Shown: positions 1 through 8,254 of the stretch, in pieces | Layout of the letters: each line of letters begins with the position of its first letter | Position numbering within the stretch: the first letter of the stretch is position 1 | Assembly (NCBI GenBank): GCA_937776645.1 | Contig: CALMRI010000027.1 | Span: forward strand, 1 to 46,344 | Length of the DNA stretch: 46,344 bases | Reading direction: 5' to 3' | Origin: an uncultured Alphaproteobacteria bacterium | GTDB taxonomy: Bacteria > Pseudomonadota > Alphaproteobacteria > Thalassobaculales > Thalassobaculaceae | Translations under genes and position numbers: made by a program | Notes under the pieces: model-generated | What the model was told of the DNA's origin: nothing | Databases searched by the model: none | What the model saw: only the letters and a program-made list of their open reading frames with translations

Positions 1-2
1 GA

Positions 3-437
3 GTCAATGCGCAATACGTGAAAGACCTTTCGTTTGAGAATCCGCGCGCGCCGAGGAGCCTGCAGGCGCAGGAGGGTCAACCAAAGGTCGACGTGCAGGT
101 CGACGTCAAGGCAACCAAACTCGCCGACGATGTGTACGAGGTTGTGTTGACGACCACGGTCAAAGGCACCGGCGACGAAGGCCCCCTTTTTCTCGCTGAG
201 CTTAGTTATGGCGGCGTGTTCGCCTTGGAAGGCCTCGCGGAAGAGCATTTGCAGGCCGTGCTGCTCGTCGAATGCCCGCGGTTGTTATTCCCGTTCGCCC
301 GGAACATTGTGGCCGATATCACCCGGGACGGCGGATTCCCCCCTCTGTTGATCCAACCGGTCGATTTTGCTCAGCTTTACCGACAATCGCAGAAAGAGGC
401 TAGCCACGCTCCGGCGGAGGAGGCCCTCATTCAATAA
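3..437 (+). CDS. secB: Protein-export chaperone SecB (5' end cut by window edge)
   Basis: SecB is the cytosolic homotetrameric chaperone that holds unfolded preproteins and passes them to SecA. The frame is already open at the first base, and the residues before the first possible start (VNAQYVKDLSFENP) are the typical beginning of the SecB core, so the true start lies to the left of the window. The conserved stretches KDLSFENPRAP, the YGGVF segment and the LLFPFARNIVADITRDGGFPPLLI region are all present. The C-terminal tail is acidic and ends ALIQ, as usual for an alphaproteobacterial SecB. It converges with dnaQ, whose stop is 32 bases further on. The reading frame is intact. Confidence in identity is very high; only the missing N-terminus is unknown. 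Confidence 0.96.
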   Translation, partial: VNAQYVKDLSFENPRAPRSLQAQEGQPKVDVQVDVKATKLADDVYEVVLTTTVKGTGDEGPLFLAELSYGGVFALEGLAEEHLQAVLLVECPRLLFPFARNIVADITRDGGFPPLLIQPVDFAQLYRQSQKEASHAPAEEALIQ

Positions 438-468
438 GCCGGGGCTCAACAAGTCGGCCAGACTTCAT

Positions 469-1149
469 TCACGTTTCATCATCTCGCCAAATCGGGTCGG
501 TCAATTGATCGAGCAATTGGCCGTGAGTAGCCCGTTCTTCAAGGCTAGCGGTAAATTTTCGCTGTTCTCTGCTCGTGGTCTGGCGCGGTGCCAGGGCCTG
601 GCTGGGCCCGGCTTTCTCCGCCAGCTCCAGCCCTGGTTGGCGGCCGCCAATTAACTCCAGGTATACCGACGCCAGAAGATCGGCATCAACCAGGGCGCCG
701 TGCAGGTCGCGGTGGGAATTATCAATCTCAAACCGCCGGCACAGCGCGTCCAGACTGGCTTGCGCGCCGGGAAACCGCCGGCGAGCCATCTGCAGTGTGT
801 CGACCACCCCGTCGATCGGGATGTCGTCTCGCCCTAGCCGATGGAGCTCCATGTTGATGAAGCCCATGTCGAATCTGGCATTGTGAATGATCAACCTATC
901 TTTGCCGATAAACTCAAGAAAGCTGTCGACGATGCCTGAAAATGGCGGGAAGTCGGCCAGGAATTCCCGAGACAGGCCGTGCACCTCGAAGGCGCCCTGA
1001 TCGACGTCGCGCTGCGGGTCGATATAACAATGGTAGCTATTGCCGGTCGGCACATGATTAAGCAGCTCTTGGGCGCCGATCTCAATGATCCGATGCCCAG
1101 AAAGGGGATCCAGCCCCGTTGTCTCCGTATCCAAGACAATTTCCCGCAC
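469..1149 (-). CDS. dnaQ: DNA polymerase III epsilon subunit, 3'-5' exonuclease
   Basis: This is the proofreading exonuclease of the replicative polymerase core. The DEDDh signature is visible: ExoI as DTETTG at residues 7-12, ExoII as HNARFDMGF near residue 92, and ExoIII as HGALVDADLL near residue 155, carrying the catalytic His and Asp. The length of 226 residues is normal for the bacterial epsilon subunit. The C-terminal tail after about residue 175, which in the family contacts the alpha subunit, is low in conservation. The frame is intact. It is the last gene of the minus-strand run ppsR-maf-coaE-dnaQ, and its start lies 21 bases after the coaE stop, so co-transcription is likely. No alternative assignment fits. 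Confidence 0.96.
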   Translation of the reverse strand: MREIVLDTETTGLDPLSGHRIIEIGAQELLNHVPTGNSYHCYIDPQRDVDQGAFEVHGLSREFLADFPPFSGIVDSFLEFIGKDRLIIHNARFDMGFINMELHRLGRDDIPIDGVVDTLQMARRRFPGAQASLDALCRRFEIDNSHRDLHGALVDADLLASVYLELIGGRQPGLELAEKAGPSQALAPRQTTSREQRKFTASLEERATHGQLLDQLTDPIWRDDET

Positions 1150-1170
1150 CTTTGGCCTCCCGTTGCTTGT

Positions 1171-1766
1171 CTACGCCCTAATTTTCCGTCGGCGCTTTAA
1201 ATACCGCACCAACCGACGTTGCGTATCGGCGAAACCAAGCCCCGTGCTAATTACCACGTCGGCCAATCGCCGCTTGCGATGATCTGACATCTGCCGCGCT
1301 AAAATTGACGCCAGCTTACCGGGCGTCATGTCTGGGCGGGCTAGGGCCCGACGGCGCTGGAGAAAACCCGGTGCGCTAACCACCACGATTTCATCACAGC
1401 CGCGGTGCCCACCACTCTCGAATAACAACGGCACATCCAGGACCACAAGACGGGTCCTCCGCCGGCGGTGCGCCGCGAGAAACCGATCCCGGTCACCGCG
1501 AACCAGCGGGTGAACAATCGCCTCAAGCTTTTAAGCTCATCCGGCTTGCCAAAAACCTGCGCCCCAAGGCGGCTGCGATCAACCGCACCGCCCTTAACGA
1601 CACCGTGAAAGGCTTTGGAAATTGGCCCAACCGCCCGGCCCCCCTCGACGAACAGCCGATGAACACAGTCATCGGCGTCGTGGACCGGGACCTTAAGCCG
1701 CCGCAGCATCCTTGCCGTCGTACTCTTGCCCATGGCGATTGATCCGGTCAGCCCCAGTATCCGCAT
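1171..1766 (-). CDS. coaE: Dephospho-CoA kinase, one frameshift
   Basis: CoaE phosphorylates the 3'-hydroxyl of dephospho-CoA, the last step of CoA synthesis. The N-terminal half reads from the ATG at 1764-1766 (MRILGLTGSI) with the P-loop GSIAMGKST at residues 8-16 and the DADD segment near residue 33. Near 1527-1533 the reading jumps frame: continuing in the other frame gives LEAIVHPLVRGDRDRFL, then VVLDVPLLFESG, both hallmark CoaE segments. One missing base around AAAAGCTTGAGG explains it, and the span (596 nt) is one short of a multiple of three. Protein conservation on both sides of the break argues for a base-calling error or a very recent mutation. The corrected length is about 198 residues. 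The start is 4 bases from the repaired maf stop. No aroE lies between them. Confidence 0.9.
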
Positions 1767-1770
1767 AGCG

Positions 1771-2402
1771 TCAATTTCCCAGAATATCGTGCGACCGCAG
1801 GAACCCAAGGAGAGGCATGAAGGGGCAGGCCTAAAATCGTGTAGTGGTCACCCGCATACCTCCGAGAATAATTGCGCGCCCACGCCCTCCAGCTGATACC
1901 CGCCGACCGACGAAAACATTCCATCACCCATGATCGAGATATACTGCTCTAAAAATACCTCGCCAATAGGCCGCATGGTCATCTGCGCTTGGTCCGTATG
2001 CTGCCAGACTTTAGACCCGCCGACCGCAACCACCACACTGCTTATCAGCCGATGGCGTTTACCTGAGAGGTCCAGCAACTGCGCCCTGGCCTGGTCAATC
2101 GTTTCGGGCTTCGCGAACCACACGCCCTCACATTCCAGAATTTGATCAGCCCCAATCGTGAAGGCATCCAGCTGGGCTCGGCTCACCTCCAGAGCCTTCA
2201 TCTCGGCGAGAAGCGCGGCCCCGGCCTCCACCGGCGCTCCGTCAGCGATCATGGTTCGGCGAACCGAAGCCTCATCGACATTCGGGCGCTCGATTGCGAA
2301 CCTCAACCCGGCTTTGTTAAGAATATCCGCCCGAGTGGCGCTCCCGGATGCCAAAATAAGCGCTTTTGTCCCGGCTTCGGGGCCCATCAACACCAACGTC
2401 AT
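1771..2402 (-). CDS. maf: Maf-family nucleotide pyrophosphatase, two frameshifts near the C-terminus
   Basis: Maf proteins hydrolyse non-canonical or modified nucleoside triphosphates. The N-terminal signature LASGSATRADIL and the metal-binding GADQIL are clear, as is the C-terminal SVGGYQLEGVGAQLF. The open frame stops right after EVCG. Removing one G from GGG gives GDHYTILGLPL, and removing one more base gives MPLLGFLRSHDILGN and a stop at 1771. This is the family's standard ending. The repaired length is about 209 residues; as it stands the frame would give 184. The LASGSATR variant resembles the YceF branch more than YhdE, but substrate specificity cannot be read with confidence. The start is 6 bases after the ppsR stop, so the two are probably co-transcribed. 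Confidence 0.9.
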
Positions 2403-2408
2403 CGCTCT

Positions 2409-3231
2409 TTAGCCCTCCTCTCCGTGGAACCGCGCCAGCTGTTGCAGCACCGAGGCGGCCGTCTCTTCGATTGAGCGGCGGGTGACATCGATCACCGGCC
2501 AGCCGTGTTTCCTAAACAGCCGGCGTGCATCGGTCACCTCCCTTCGGACCTTTTCCAGGTCGATATAGTCGGTTTCGTCACTTTGGTTCAGCATCAGCAT
2601 TCTGTTTCGGCGCACCTGCGTGAGACGAACCGGATCATTGGTTAATCCGACAATAAACGGCCCGCGCGCTTCAAGAACCTCGTCCGGGAGCGGTGACATT
2701 GGGAACCAGCGGAATGTTCGCGGTCTTGTATCCACGGTTGGCAAGGTAAAGCGATGTCGGTGTTTTAGAGGTACGGGAAACGCCAAGAATTATGATGTCG
2801 GCGTCCGCAAGATCCTTGGTTATTTGACCGTCATCATGAATCAAGGTGAAATCCATCGCCTCGATTCGTTTGAAATACGCGTCGTCCATTCGATGCTGGC
2901 GGCCTGGCGTCCCACGGCTTTCAACCCCAAGATATTCTCCAAGCGCATGCAGCACCGGATCCAGCACGGAAACACACGGCACCTGTCTCTTTTGGCAGCC
3001 CTCGGCAAGCTGACGACGTAAATCCACATCAACCAGAGTAAACAATACTGGGCCTGAATAGACCTCAACGGCGGTCAAGATCTTTTCAATATGACTGCTG
3101 GTGCGGACTAGCGACCAAACATGCTCCGTCGGACGCACGCCTGAAAACTGCGCCATGCAGGCTCTGGCGATCTGATGGTTCGTCTCTCCGGTGGCGTCGG
3201 AAACAAGGTGAATGTGGATCTGATCAGTCAT
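2409..3231 (-). CDS. ppsR: PpsR-type kinase/pyrophosphorylase (DUF299, RP001 family), one frameshift
   Basis: The family (DUF299) acts as a bifunctional ADP-dependent kinase and phosphorylase on pyruvate-phosphate dikinase or PEP synthase. The start is the ATG at 3229-3231 (MTDQIHIHLVSDATGET), with the family N-terminus LVSDATGET. The P-loop-like GVSRTSKTPTSLYLANRG sits near residue 155. The frame breaks around 2695-2705: NIPLVP in one frame joins to MSPLPDEVLEARGPFIVGL in the next, consistent with one inserted base (span 823 nt). The repaired length of about 273 residues is normal. In Rickettsia and Caulobacter this gene (RP001) flanks oriC opposite hemE, the same arrangement as here. The regulated partner enzyme is not in the window. 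Confidence 0.9.
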
Positions 3232-3654
3232 TGTCGCCAGCGCCCCGCCTGTACCAAACATCCCTGTATCAAACACCGCACACCGTGGATAACACGCCGG
3301 CTCCGAGGGCGGAGGCCGAATTCGACGCCCCTTATTCATTCACTCCAGGTCTTTTTATTCGACCTGCCCGACGGCCATCATAATCACAGTTGTTAAGGGG
3401 ATAGTCGCTACTGATTAATCTGCTTCGCCCGCTACTCCCATGACTCACATCGGCAGAGGCTTACCAGCACGATAACTTTTCCCAATGGTAATACAATCCA
3501 CGGCTCCGCTAGCTCAAACCCCGCTCAACAGGGGATAAGATGTGAGGGTTTTATAATCCACAGGATTCACAGGGAACCACTACAACTCCAATTTATTTCT
3601 TTTAACTTAATATTGTTTGTATAACGTGGCTCTTAGCTGATCGGAGGGAGTCTT
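3232..3654. other. Putative chromosomal replication origin (oriC)
   Basis: This 423-base gap separates divergent ppsR and hemE, the position of oriC in Caulobacter and Rickettsia (RP001/hemE junction). Seen directly: a near-consensus DnaA box on the minus strand at 3284-3292 (TTATCCACG), another on the plus strand at 3554-3562 (TAATCCACA), a weaker one at 3494-3502 (CAATCCACG), and a related TGTGGATC at 3214-3221 just inside ppsR. An AT-rich stretch at 3590-3625, beside hemE, could be the unwinding element. GANTC motifs, the CcrM target in alphaproteobacteria, occur at 3442-3446, 3564-3568 and 3648-3652. I did not find a clear CtrA TTAA-N7-TTAA site. The location of parS, parA and parB only 6-11 kb away supports the call. 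The gap must also hold promoters for ppsR and hemE. Confidence 0.72.
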
Positions 3655-4718
3655 ATGAACAATCCATTAATCCTCGATGTCCTTCGTGGCGCAACGTCAA
3701 AACGCCCTCCTTTTTGGTTGATGCGGCAAGCAGGCCGCTATCTACCAGAATATCGGAAGCTTCGGGCAAAATCCGGATCGTTTCTCGATCTTTGCCTTGC
3801 GCCAGCTAAGGCGGCCGAAGTGACATTGCAGCCGATTAAGCGGTTTCATCCAGACGGGGCTATTTTATTTTCCGATATCCTGATTATCCCTTATGGGCTC
3901 GGGCAAGCGCTTCATTTCGAGGAAGGCCGTCGGGCCAATTCTCGAACCTATAAATAATGCTGCAGCCCTCTCCCGGCTGTCATTAACCAAGCAATGGTCA
4001 CGAATTGAGGCAACCTATGAGGCTGCTAGCCGCGTTCGCGGAGAGGCTACCGGAGGATGTTGCGCTCATCGGCTTTGCCGGGGCGCACCTTGGACCGTCG
4101 CAACCTACATGGTGGAAGGCCAATCGAGCCGCGATTATGCCAAAACAAAACACTGGGCTTATTCTGATCCCGTGGGCTTTGGCCAACTGATAGATCTCTT
4201 GGTTGAGGCAACAATCAGGCATCTCAAAGGCACAGATCGAGGCCGGAGCGTCGATTGTTAAGCTTTTTGATTCCTGGGCCGGGGTCTTGGCACCAGATCA
4301 GTTCGAGGCCTGGACAATCAAACCAATCCGGCGGATCGTTGATGGCGTGAAAGCAGAGCTACCCGGACGTTCCAATCATCGGGTTTCCCCGGGGCGCTGG
4401 GGTCTCTCTACCGTGCATTTGCAGAGCGGTCCGGCGTTGATGCCATAGCGCTGGACACCAGCGTACCAACCGATTGGGCCGCTCGGGAGCTACAAGGCCT
4501 AAAGCCCGTTCAGGGGAATATGGACCCGCTGGCCCTTGTGGTTGGTGGCGAAGCACGATGCAAAGCGCCGTTGCACGAGAATCCGGAAGGATCTTTCCGG
4601 GGGGCCGTTTATTTTTAACCTTGGTCATGGCGTGATACCGATTACCCCACCCGGACATGTTGAAAAACTGGCCCAGCTTCTGCGCGAAACTAGCATAAAC
4701 CCAGGGATGCAGAGTTGA
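3655..4718 (+). CDS. hemE: Uroporphyrinogen decarboxylase, broken by about ten frameshifts (probable sequence errors)
   Basis: HemE decarboxylates the four acetate side chains of uroporphyrinogen III to give coproporphyrinogen III. A strong ribosome site (GGAGGG, 3643-3648) precedes the ATG. The first 90 residues are intact and show [17 protein letters not shown], the substrate-binding signature, and [12 protein letters not shown]. After about 3925 the reading moves between all three frames: [85 protein letters not shown], then [12 protein letters not shown] and [11 protein letters not shown]. Each piece is a well-conserved HemE segment in the right order, so only single-base insertions and deletions disturb it. 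The stop (4716-4718) overlaps the hemJ start as TGATG. Confidence 0.88.
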
Positions 4719-5149
4719 TGGAATATTATCCGTGGATCAAAGGATTCCATGTCATTAGCGTCATGGCGTGGATGGCGGGCATGCTCTATTTACCACGGTT
4801 ATTCGTTTATCACGCAGATGCCAAAGTCGGATCAGAACTATCTGAGACCCTGAAGGTCATGGAGCGGCGTTTGGTGCGTGCAATCATCAATCCAGCGATG
4901 ATGGCGAGCTTTATTTTTGGCGTTTGGATGCTTTATTTAATGCCCAGCTATATTGAAGAAAGTTGGATGCAGTGGAAACTATTTGCTTTGGTTGGAATGA
5001 CTGGAGTTCACGGCGCTCTTTCTCGCTGGCGGCGGTTTTTTGAACGCGATGCAAACATGCTCTCATCGCGGTTTTACCGGATTATCAATGAGGTGCCGAC
5101 AGTGCTGCTAATAACTATCGTTCTATTGGTGGTCTTGAAACCGATCTAA
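4718..5149 (+). CDS. hemJ: Protoporphyrinogen IX oxidase HemJ
   Basis: HemJ is the membrane-bound oxidase that converts protoporphyrinogen IX to protoporphyrin IX in many alphaproteobacteria and cyanobacteria. The 143-residue protein begins [22 protein letters not shown], with the conserved His of the first helix and the family's WxAGMLYLPRLFVYH motif. I see four hydrophobic segments, at roughly residues 8-25, 53-72, 82-95 and 122-141, as expected for this family. I chose the ATG at 4718, which overlaps the hemE stop as TGATG, over the TTG one codon upstream, because translational coupling is likely. The neighbourhood hemE-hemJ-rho is common in alphaproteobacteria. The frame is intact, in contrast to hemE just upstream. 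Confidence 0.94.
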   Translation: MEYYPWIKGFHVISVMAWMAGMLYLPRLFVYHADAKVGSELSETLKVMERRLVRAIINPAMMASFIFGVWMLYLMPSYIEESWMQWKLFALVGMTGVHGALSRWRRFFERDANMLSSRFYRIINEVPTVLLITIVLLVVLKPI

Positions 5150-5342
5150 GAAGATCAACCTTTAGAAGCTGATGCTCATTTGACTTTGCCTTCGATTTTA
5201 GGTAAAGGCTCGGAGCCTGCGCTTGGGACGGCCAGTCCCATTTCCTGTCCAAATCTAATCTTCTTTTCTGCACGGACAGTCCGAGGCACATTCACATAAA
5301 TAATTCGCTATTCCTTTCCCTTAGAAGAAAACCTGATTCACG
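5150..5342 (+). promoter_or_regulatory. rho leader region with three short perfect hairpins
   Basis: This 193-base gap precedes rho. It holds three short inverted repeats: GGCTC-G-GAGCC at 5207-5217, TGGGAC-GGCCA-GTCCCA at 5224-5240 and CGGAC-A-GTCCG at 5273-5283. A possible promoter lies upstream of them: TTGACT at 5180-5185, 17 bases, then TAAAGG at 5203-5208, a poor -10. If so, the hairpins lie in the untranslated leader. In E. coli the rho leader takes part in autogenous attenuation; a similar role here is inference. None of the hairpins is followed by a long T run, so intrinsic termination is not obvious. Confidence 0.4.
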
Positions 5343-6602
5343 ATGCATCTCCAGGAGCTTAAGAACAAAACCCCAGCTGATCTTCTAGCTTATGCTGAAG
5401 ATCTGGAAATCGAGAATGCAAGTGTCCTGCGGAAACAGGACATGATGTTCGCGATCCTGAAACAATTAGCTGAGAACGAAGTTGCCATTCATGGCACCGG
5501 CGTTTTGGAAACGCTATCGGATGGCTTTGGTTTTCTCCGCTCGCCAGAATCAAATTATCTGCCTGGTCCGGATGACATTTATGTCTCGCCAAGCCAGGTC
5601 CGTCAGTTTGGGTTGCGAACCGGGGACACGGTCGAGGGACAAATCCGGTCGCCAAAGGATGGCGAGCGGTATTTTGCGCTGTTAAAGGTCAACAACATAA
5701 ATTTCGAGGATCCGGATGTCGTGCGACACCGGATTAACTTTGATAATCTTACACCGCTTTATCCGGACGAGCGCCTTGGTCTCGAGATAGAGTCGGAAGG
5801 TAAGTCGAACGATCCAACCTCTCGGGTCATTGATTTAATCTCGCCGATCGGCAAGGGCCAGCGCGCTCTGATCGTTGCGCCACCAAGAACTGGCAAAACC
5901 GTGATGTTACAGAACATTGCGACGTCGATCGCCAAGAATCATCCTGAGGTCTATCTGATCGTGCTGCTCATTGATGAGCGGCCGGAAGAAGTGACCGACA
6001 TGGCCCGAACCGTGAAGGGCGAAGTCATCAGCTCCACTTTTGATGAGCCTGCAACCCGGCACGTCCAAGTCGCCGAAATGGTTATCGAGAAGGCAAAACG
6101 GCTGGTCGAGCATCGCCGGGATGTGGTTATCCTGCTGGATTCGATCACTCGATTAGCCCGAGCCTACAACACCGTAGTCCCGTCCTCCGGTAAGGTGCTG
6201 ACCGGCGGTGTCGATGCTAACGCCCTGCAACGACCAAAGCGCTTCTTCGGCGCCGCGCGGAACATCGAGGAGGGTGGATCTCTATCGATCATCGCGACGG
6301 CCTTGATTGATACCGGCTCACGAATGGATGAGGTGATTTTTGAGGAGTTCAAGGGCACCGGCAACTCCGAGCTGATCCTTGATCGTAAACTTACCGATAA
6401 ACGGACTTTCCCGACCATTGATATCACCCGCTCTGGCACCAGAAAGGAAGAGCTCCTGGTTGACAAGGGGACACTGGCGAAAATGTGGGTATTACGGCGG
6501 GTTCTGACGCAGATGGGCACCGTCGATGCGATGGAGTTTCTTCTGGATAAGCTAAAGTCGTCGAAAAGCAATGCCGATTTCTTCGATGCGATGAACTCCT
6601 GA
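5343..6602 (+). CDS. rho: Transcription termination factor Rho
   Basis: Rho is the hexameric RNA-dependent ATPase that ends transcription of untranslated RNA. At 419 residues it has the same length as the E. coli protein. The N-terminal helical Rho_N domain is followed by the cold-shock-like RNA-binding domain ([13 protein letters not shown], residues 61-73), then the ATPase core with Walker A PPRTGKT at 180-186, the Q/R-loop segments and Walker [11 protein letters not shown] near residue 264. The motif [33 protein letters not shown] is intact. The ATG follows a weak purine-rich site in AGAAGAAAACC. It is downstream of hemE-hemJ but separated by the leader described above, so it probably has its own promoter. 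The frame is intact. Confidence 0.98.
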   Translation: MHLQELKNKTPADLLAYAEDLEIENASVLRKQDMMFAILKQLAENEVAIHGTGVLETLSDGFGFLRSPESNYLPGPDDIYVSPSQVRQFGLRTGDTVEGQIRSPKDGERYFALLKVNNINFEDPDVVRHRINFDNLTPLYPDERLGLEIESEGKSNDPTSRVIDLISPIGKGQRALIVAPPRTGKTVMLQNIATSIAKNHPEVYLIVLLIDERPEEVTDMARTVKGEVISSTFDEPATRHVQVAEMVIEKAKRLVEHRRDVVILLDSITRLARAYNTVVPSSGKVLTGGVDANALQRPKRFFGAARNIEEGGSLSIIATALIDTGSRMDEVIFEEFKGTGNSELILDRKLTDKRTFPTIDITRSGTRKEELLVDKGTLAKMWVLRRVLTQMGTVDAMEFLLDKLKSSKSNADFFDAMNS

Positions 6603-6632
6603 TTAAACCGCTTAAGTCACTGCGATGAACAA

Positions 6633-6664
6633 AAAATGGCGGCGCCGGTTGACCCCGCCATTTT
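6633..6664. terminator. Bidirectional intrinsic terminator between rho and the oxidoreductase gene
   Basis: A perfect 10-base inverted repeat (AAAATGGCGG at 6633-6642 and CCGCCATTTT at 6655-6664) has a 12-base loop. It is flanked by A residues on the left and T residues on the right, so it can terminate both converging genes. Confidence 0.85.
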
Positions 6665-6680
6665 CGTTATTTAGCTTGAA

Positions 6681-7655
6681 TTACGGTAGCAAAACCGTTG
6701 ATCCCGTGGTCTTTCGGCCCTCGAGGGCTTCATGAGCTGCCCGGGCTTCGGACAAGGCGAAGGTTTGGTCGATGCTTATCTTCACGGCGCCGGATGCAAC
6801 CGCCGAGAACAGATCTTCTGACATCACCCGCAGGTTCTCCGGCGTATCAGCGTAGTTAAACAGCGTCGGCCTAGTGAAAAATAACGATCCTTTTTGGGCG
6901 AATGTACCCAGATCAACCGGCGGAATCGGGCCGGAGGCCTGACCGAAGCTGACCATCGTGCCGCGCGGGCGCAGGCAATCCAGAGAGCCGGCGAAAGTGT
7001 CGATACCGATGGAATCGTAAACCACCGGGAGCTTCGCCCCGTTAGTGATCTCATTCACCCGAGCGACGAAATCCTCACGGGTGTAGATGATAGGGTGATC
7101 ACAGCCATTGGCCTTGGCAAGCGCCGCCTTGGCGTCATTGCCAACTGTGCCAATGACTGTTGCGCCAAGGCTTTTAGCCCACTGACAAACGATCAAGCCA
7201 ACACCGCCGGCCGCCGCGTGAATGAGAATCGTATCGCCTTTTTGAACTTTGTGAATCTGCCGAATGAGATACTGCGCCGTGAGGCCTTTTAGCATCATCG
7301 CTGCTGCCGTGCGGTCATCGACGCCGGCCGGTACTTTCACCACCTTAGCGGCCTCGATTACCCGGCCTTCGGCGTAGGATCCGGGAGGGCCGGCGGCATA
7401 GGCGACGTGATCGCCCTCGGCGACTGAGGTGACGCCGGCGCCGATGGCCTCCACGATCCCGGCGCCTTCCATACCGATGCCCGAGGGCATGGGAAGCGGA
7501 TACAGACCGCTGCGATGGTAAGTGTCGATATAGTTTAGGCCAATGGCGGTGTGGCGAATTCGCACTTGGCCTTCGCTCGGATCGCCGACATCGACGTCAT
7601 CCCAGCTTAAAACCTCGGGGCCACCGGCTTGATGAAAACGAATAGCCTTGATCAT
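6681..7655 (-). CDS. NADPH:quinone oxidoreductase, medium-chain dehydrogenase family
   Basis: This 324-residue protein is a zinc-free member of the medium-chain dehydrogenase/reductase superfamily and most resembles quinone oxidoreductases of the Qor type, which pass electrons from NADPH to quinones. Visible features are the N-terminal GroES-like domain with GLNYIDTYHRSGLYPLP near residue 40, GIGMEGAGIVEAIGAGV, and the Rossmann nucleotide motif AAAGGVG near residue 150 followed by GATVIGTVG. The catalytic zinc ligands of alcohol dehydrogenases are absent, as expected for this branch. It is read toward rho and shares its terminator. The physiological substrate cannot be inferred. A role in detoxification, together with the neighbouring alkyl-DNA repair gene, would be speculation. 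Confidence 0.85.
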   Translation of the reverse strand: MIKAIRFHQAGGPEVLSWDDVDVGDPSEGQVRIRHTAIGLNYIDTYHRSGLYPLPMPSGIGMEGAGIVEAIGAGVTSVAEGDHVAYAAGPPGSYAEGRVIEAAKVVKVPAGVDDRTAAAMMLKGLTAQYLIRQIHKVQKGDTILIHAAAGGVGLIVCQWAKSLGATVIGTVGNDAKAALAKANGCDHPIIYTREDFVARVNEITNGAKLPVVYDSIGIDTFAGSLDCLRPRGTMVSFGQASGPIPPVDLGTFAQKGSLFFTRPTLFNYADTPENLRVMSEDLFSAVASGAVKISIDQTFALSEARAAHEALEGRKTTGSTVLLP

Positions 7656-7780
7656 GACATGGTGTCCATTCAGCTTTGGTTAGGCTTGAAGAAATCCAAT
7701 GATCCGCCATCGGCGGTGCTGGTCGTTGTGGCGCTCATGCTGCCCGGCTTTGTAGCGGGAGCCTAGCACAGTACCGGGCC

Positions 7781-8251
7781 TCAGATCAGACGTCCCTGGC
7801 CCGATTCAAGATCCAGCAAAAAAGCTTTGGTTTCGACGCCGTTGCCGCCGGAAAACCCCGTTAGTTTGCCGCCGACGCCGACGATTCGGTGACAAGGCAC
7901 AATAATCGGAACGGGGTTTTGGCCGCAAGCTGTCCCAACTGCTTGCGCTCCCGCGCCGAGCCGATGGGCGACGTCGCCATAGGTCAACACCGCGCCAAAC
8001 GGGATCTTGACCATGGCGCTCCACACGCCGCGCTGTAATTTCGACCCGCCAAGCGATACCGGGACGGTGAAATTTCGGAGACTGCCTGAAAAATACGCTT
8101 GCAATTCCGTCGCGGCCAGCTGGCAAACTGGATCTTGATCATCCGTTGGTCGGGACGCCTTGTCGTCCAGCCAGGAGAGTTGGGTAATCGCGTGGCTATC
8201 ACTGCAAAGCAACAGCGCGCCGACGGGGCTATCGATGATTAGGGTTGGCAT
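7781..8251 (-). CDS. ogt: Methylated-DNA--[protein]-cysteine S-methyltransferase
   Basis: This suicide enzyme removes methyl groups from O6-methylguanine and O4-methylthymine by transferring them to its own cysteine. The active-site motif VPCHRIVG is present near residue 118, with the preceding helix-turn-helix segment FGAVLTYGDVAHRLGAGAQAVGTACGQNP and the downstream GLTGFSGG-like loop (KLTGFSGGNGVETK). At 156 residues it lacks the N-terminal Ada regulatory domain, so it is an Ogt/AGT-type protein rather than full Ada. It starts three bases beyond the end of the DUF255 remnant and is on the same strand, so the remnant may once have been its upstream operon partner. The frame is intact. Confidence 0.92.
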   Translation of the reverse strand: MPTLIIDSPVGALLLCSDSHAITQLSWLDDKASRPTDDQDPVCQLAATELQAYFSGSLRNFTVPVSLGGSKLQRGVWSAMVKIPFGAVLTYGDVAHRLGAGAQAVGTACGQNPVPIIVPCHRIVGVGGKLTGFSGGNGVETKAFLLDLESGQGRLI

Positions 8252-8254
8252 AGA

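Noticed and set aside
3494..3502. CAATCCACG as a strong DnaA box
   Set aside because: It matches the TTATCCACA consensus at only six of nine positions; kept as weak supporting evidence for oriC, not as an independent feature.
3655..4718. hemE as a true pseudogene
   Set aside because: All motifs are retained and only frames change; substitutions expected of a decaying gene are not seen, so sequence error is preferred.
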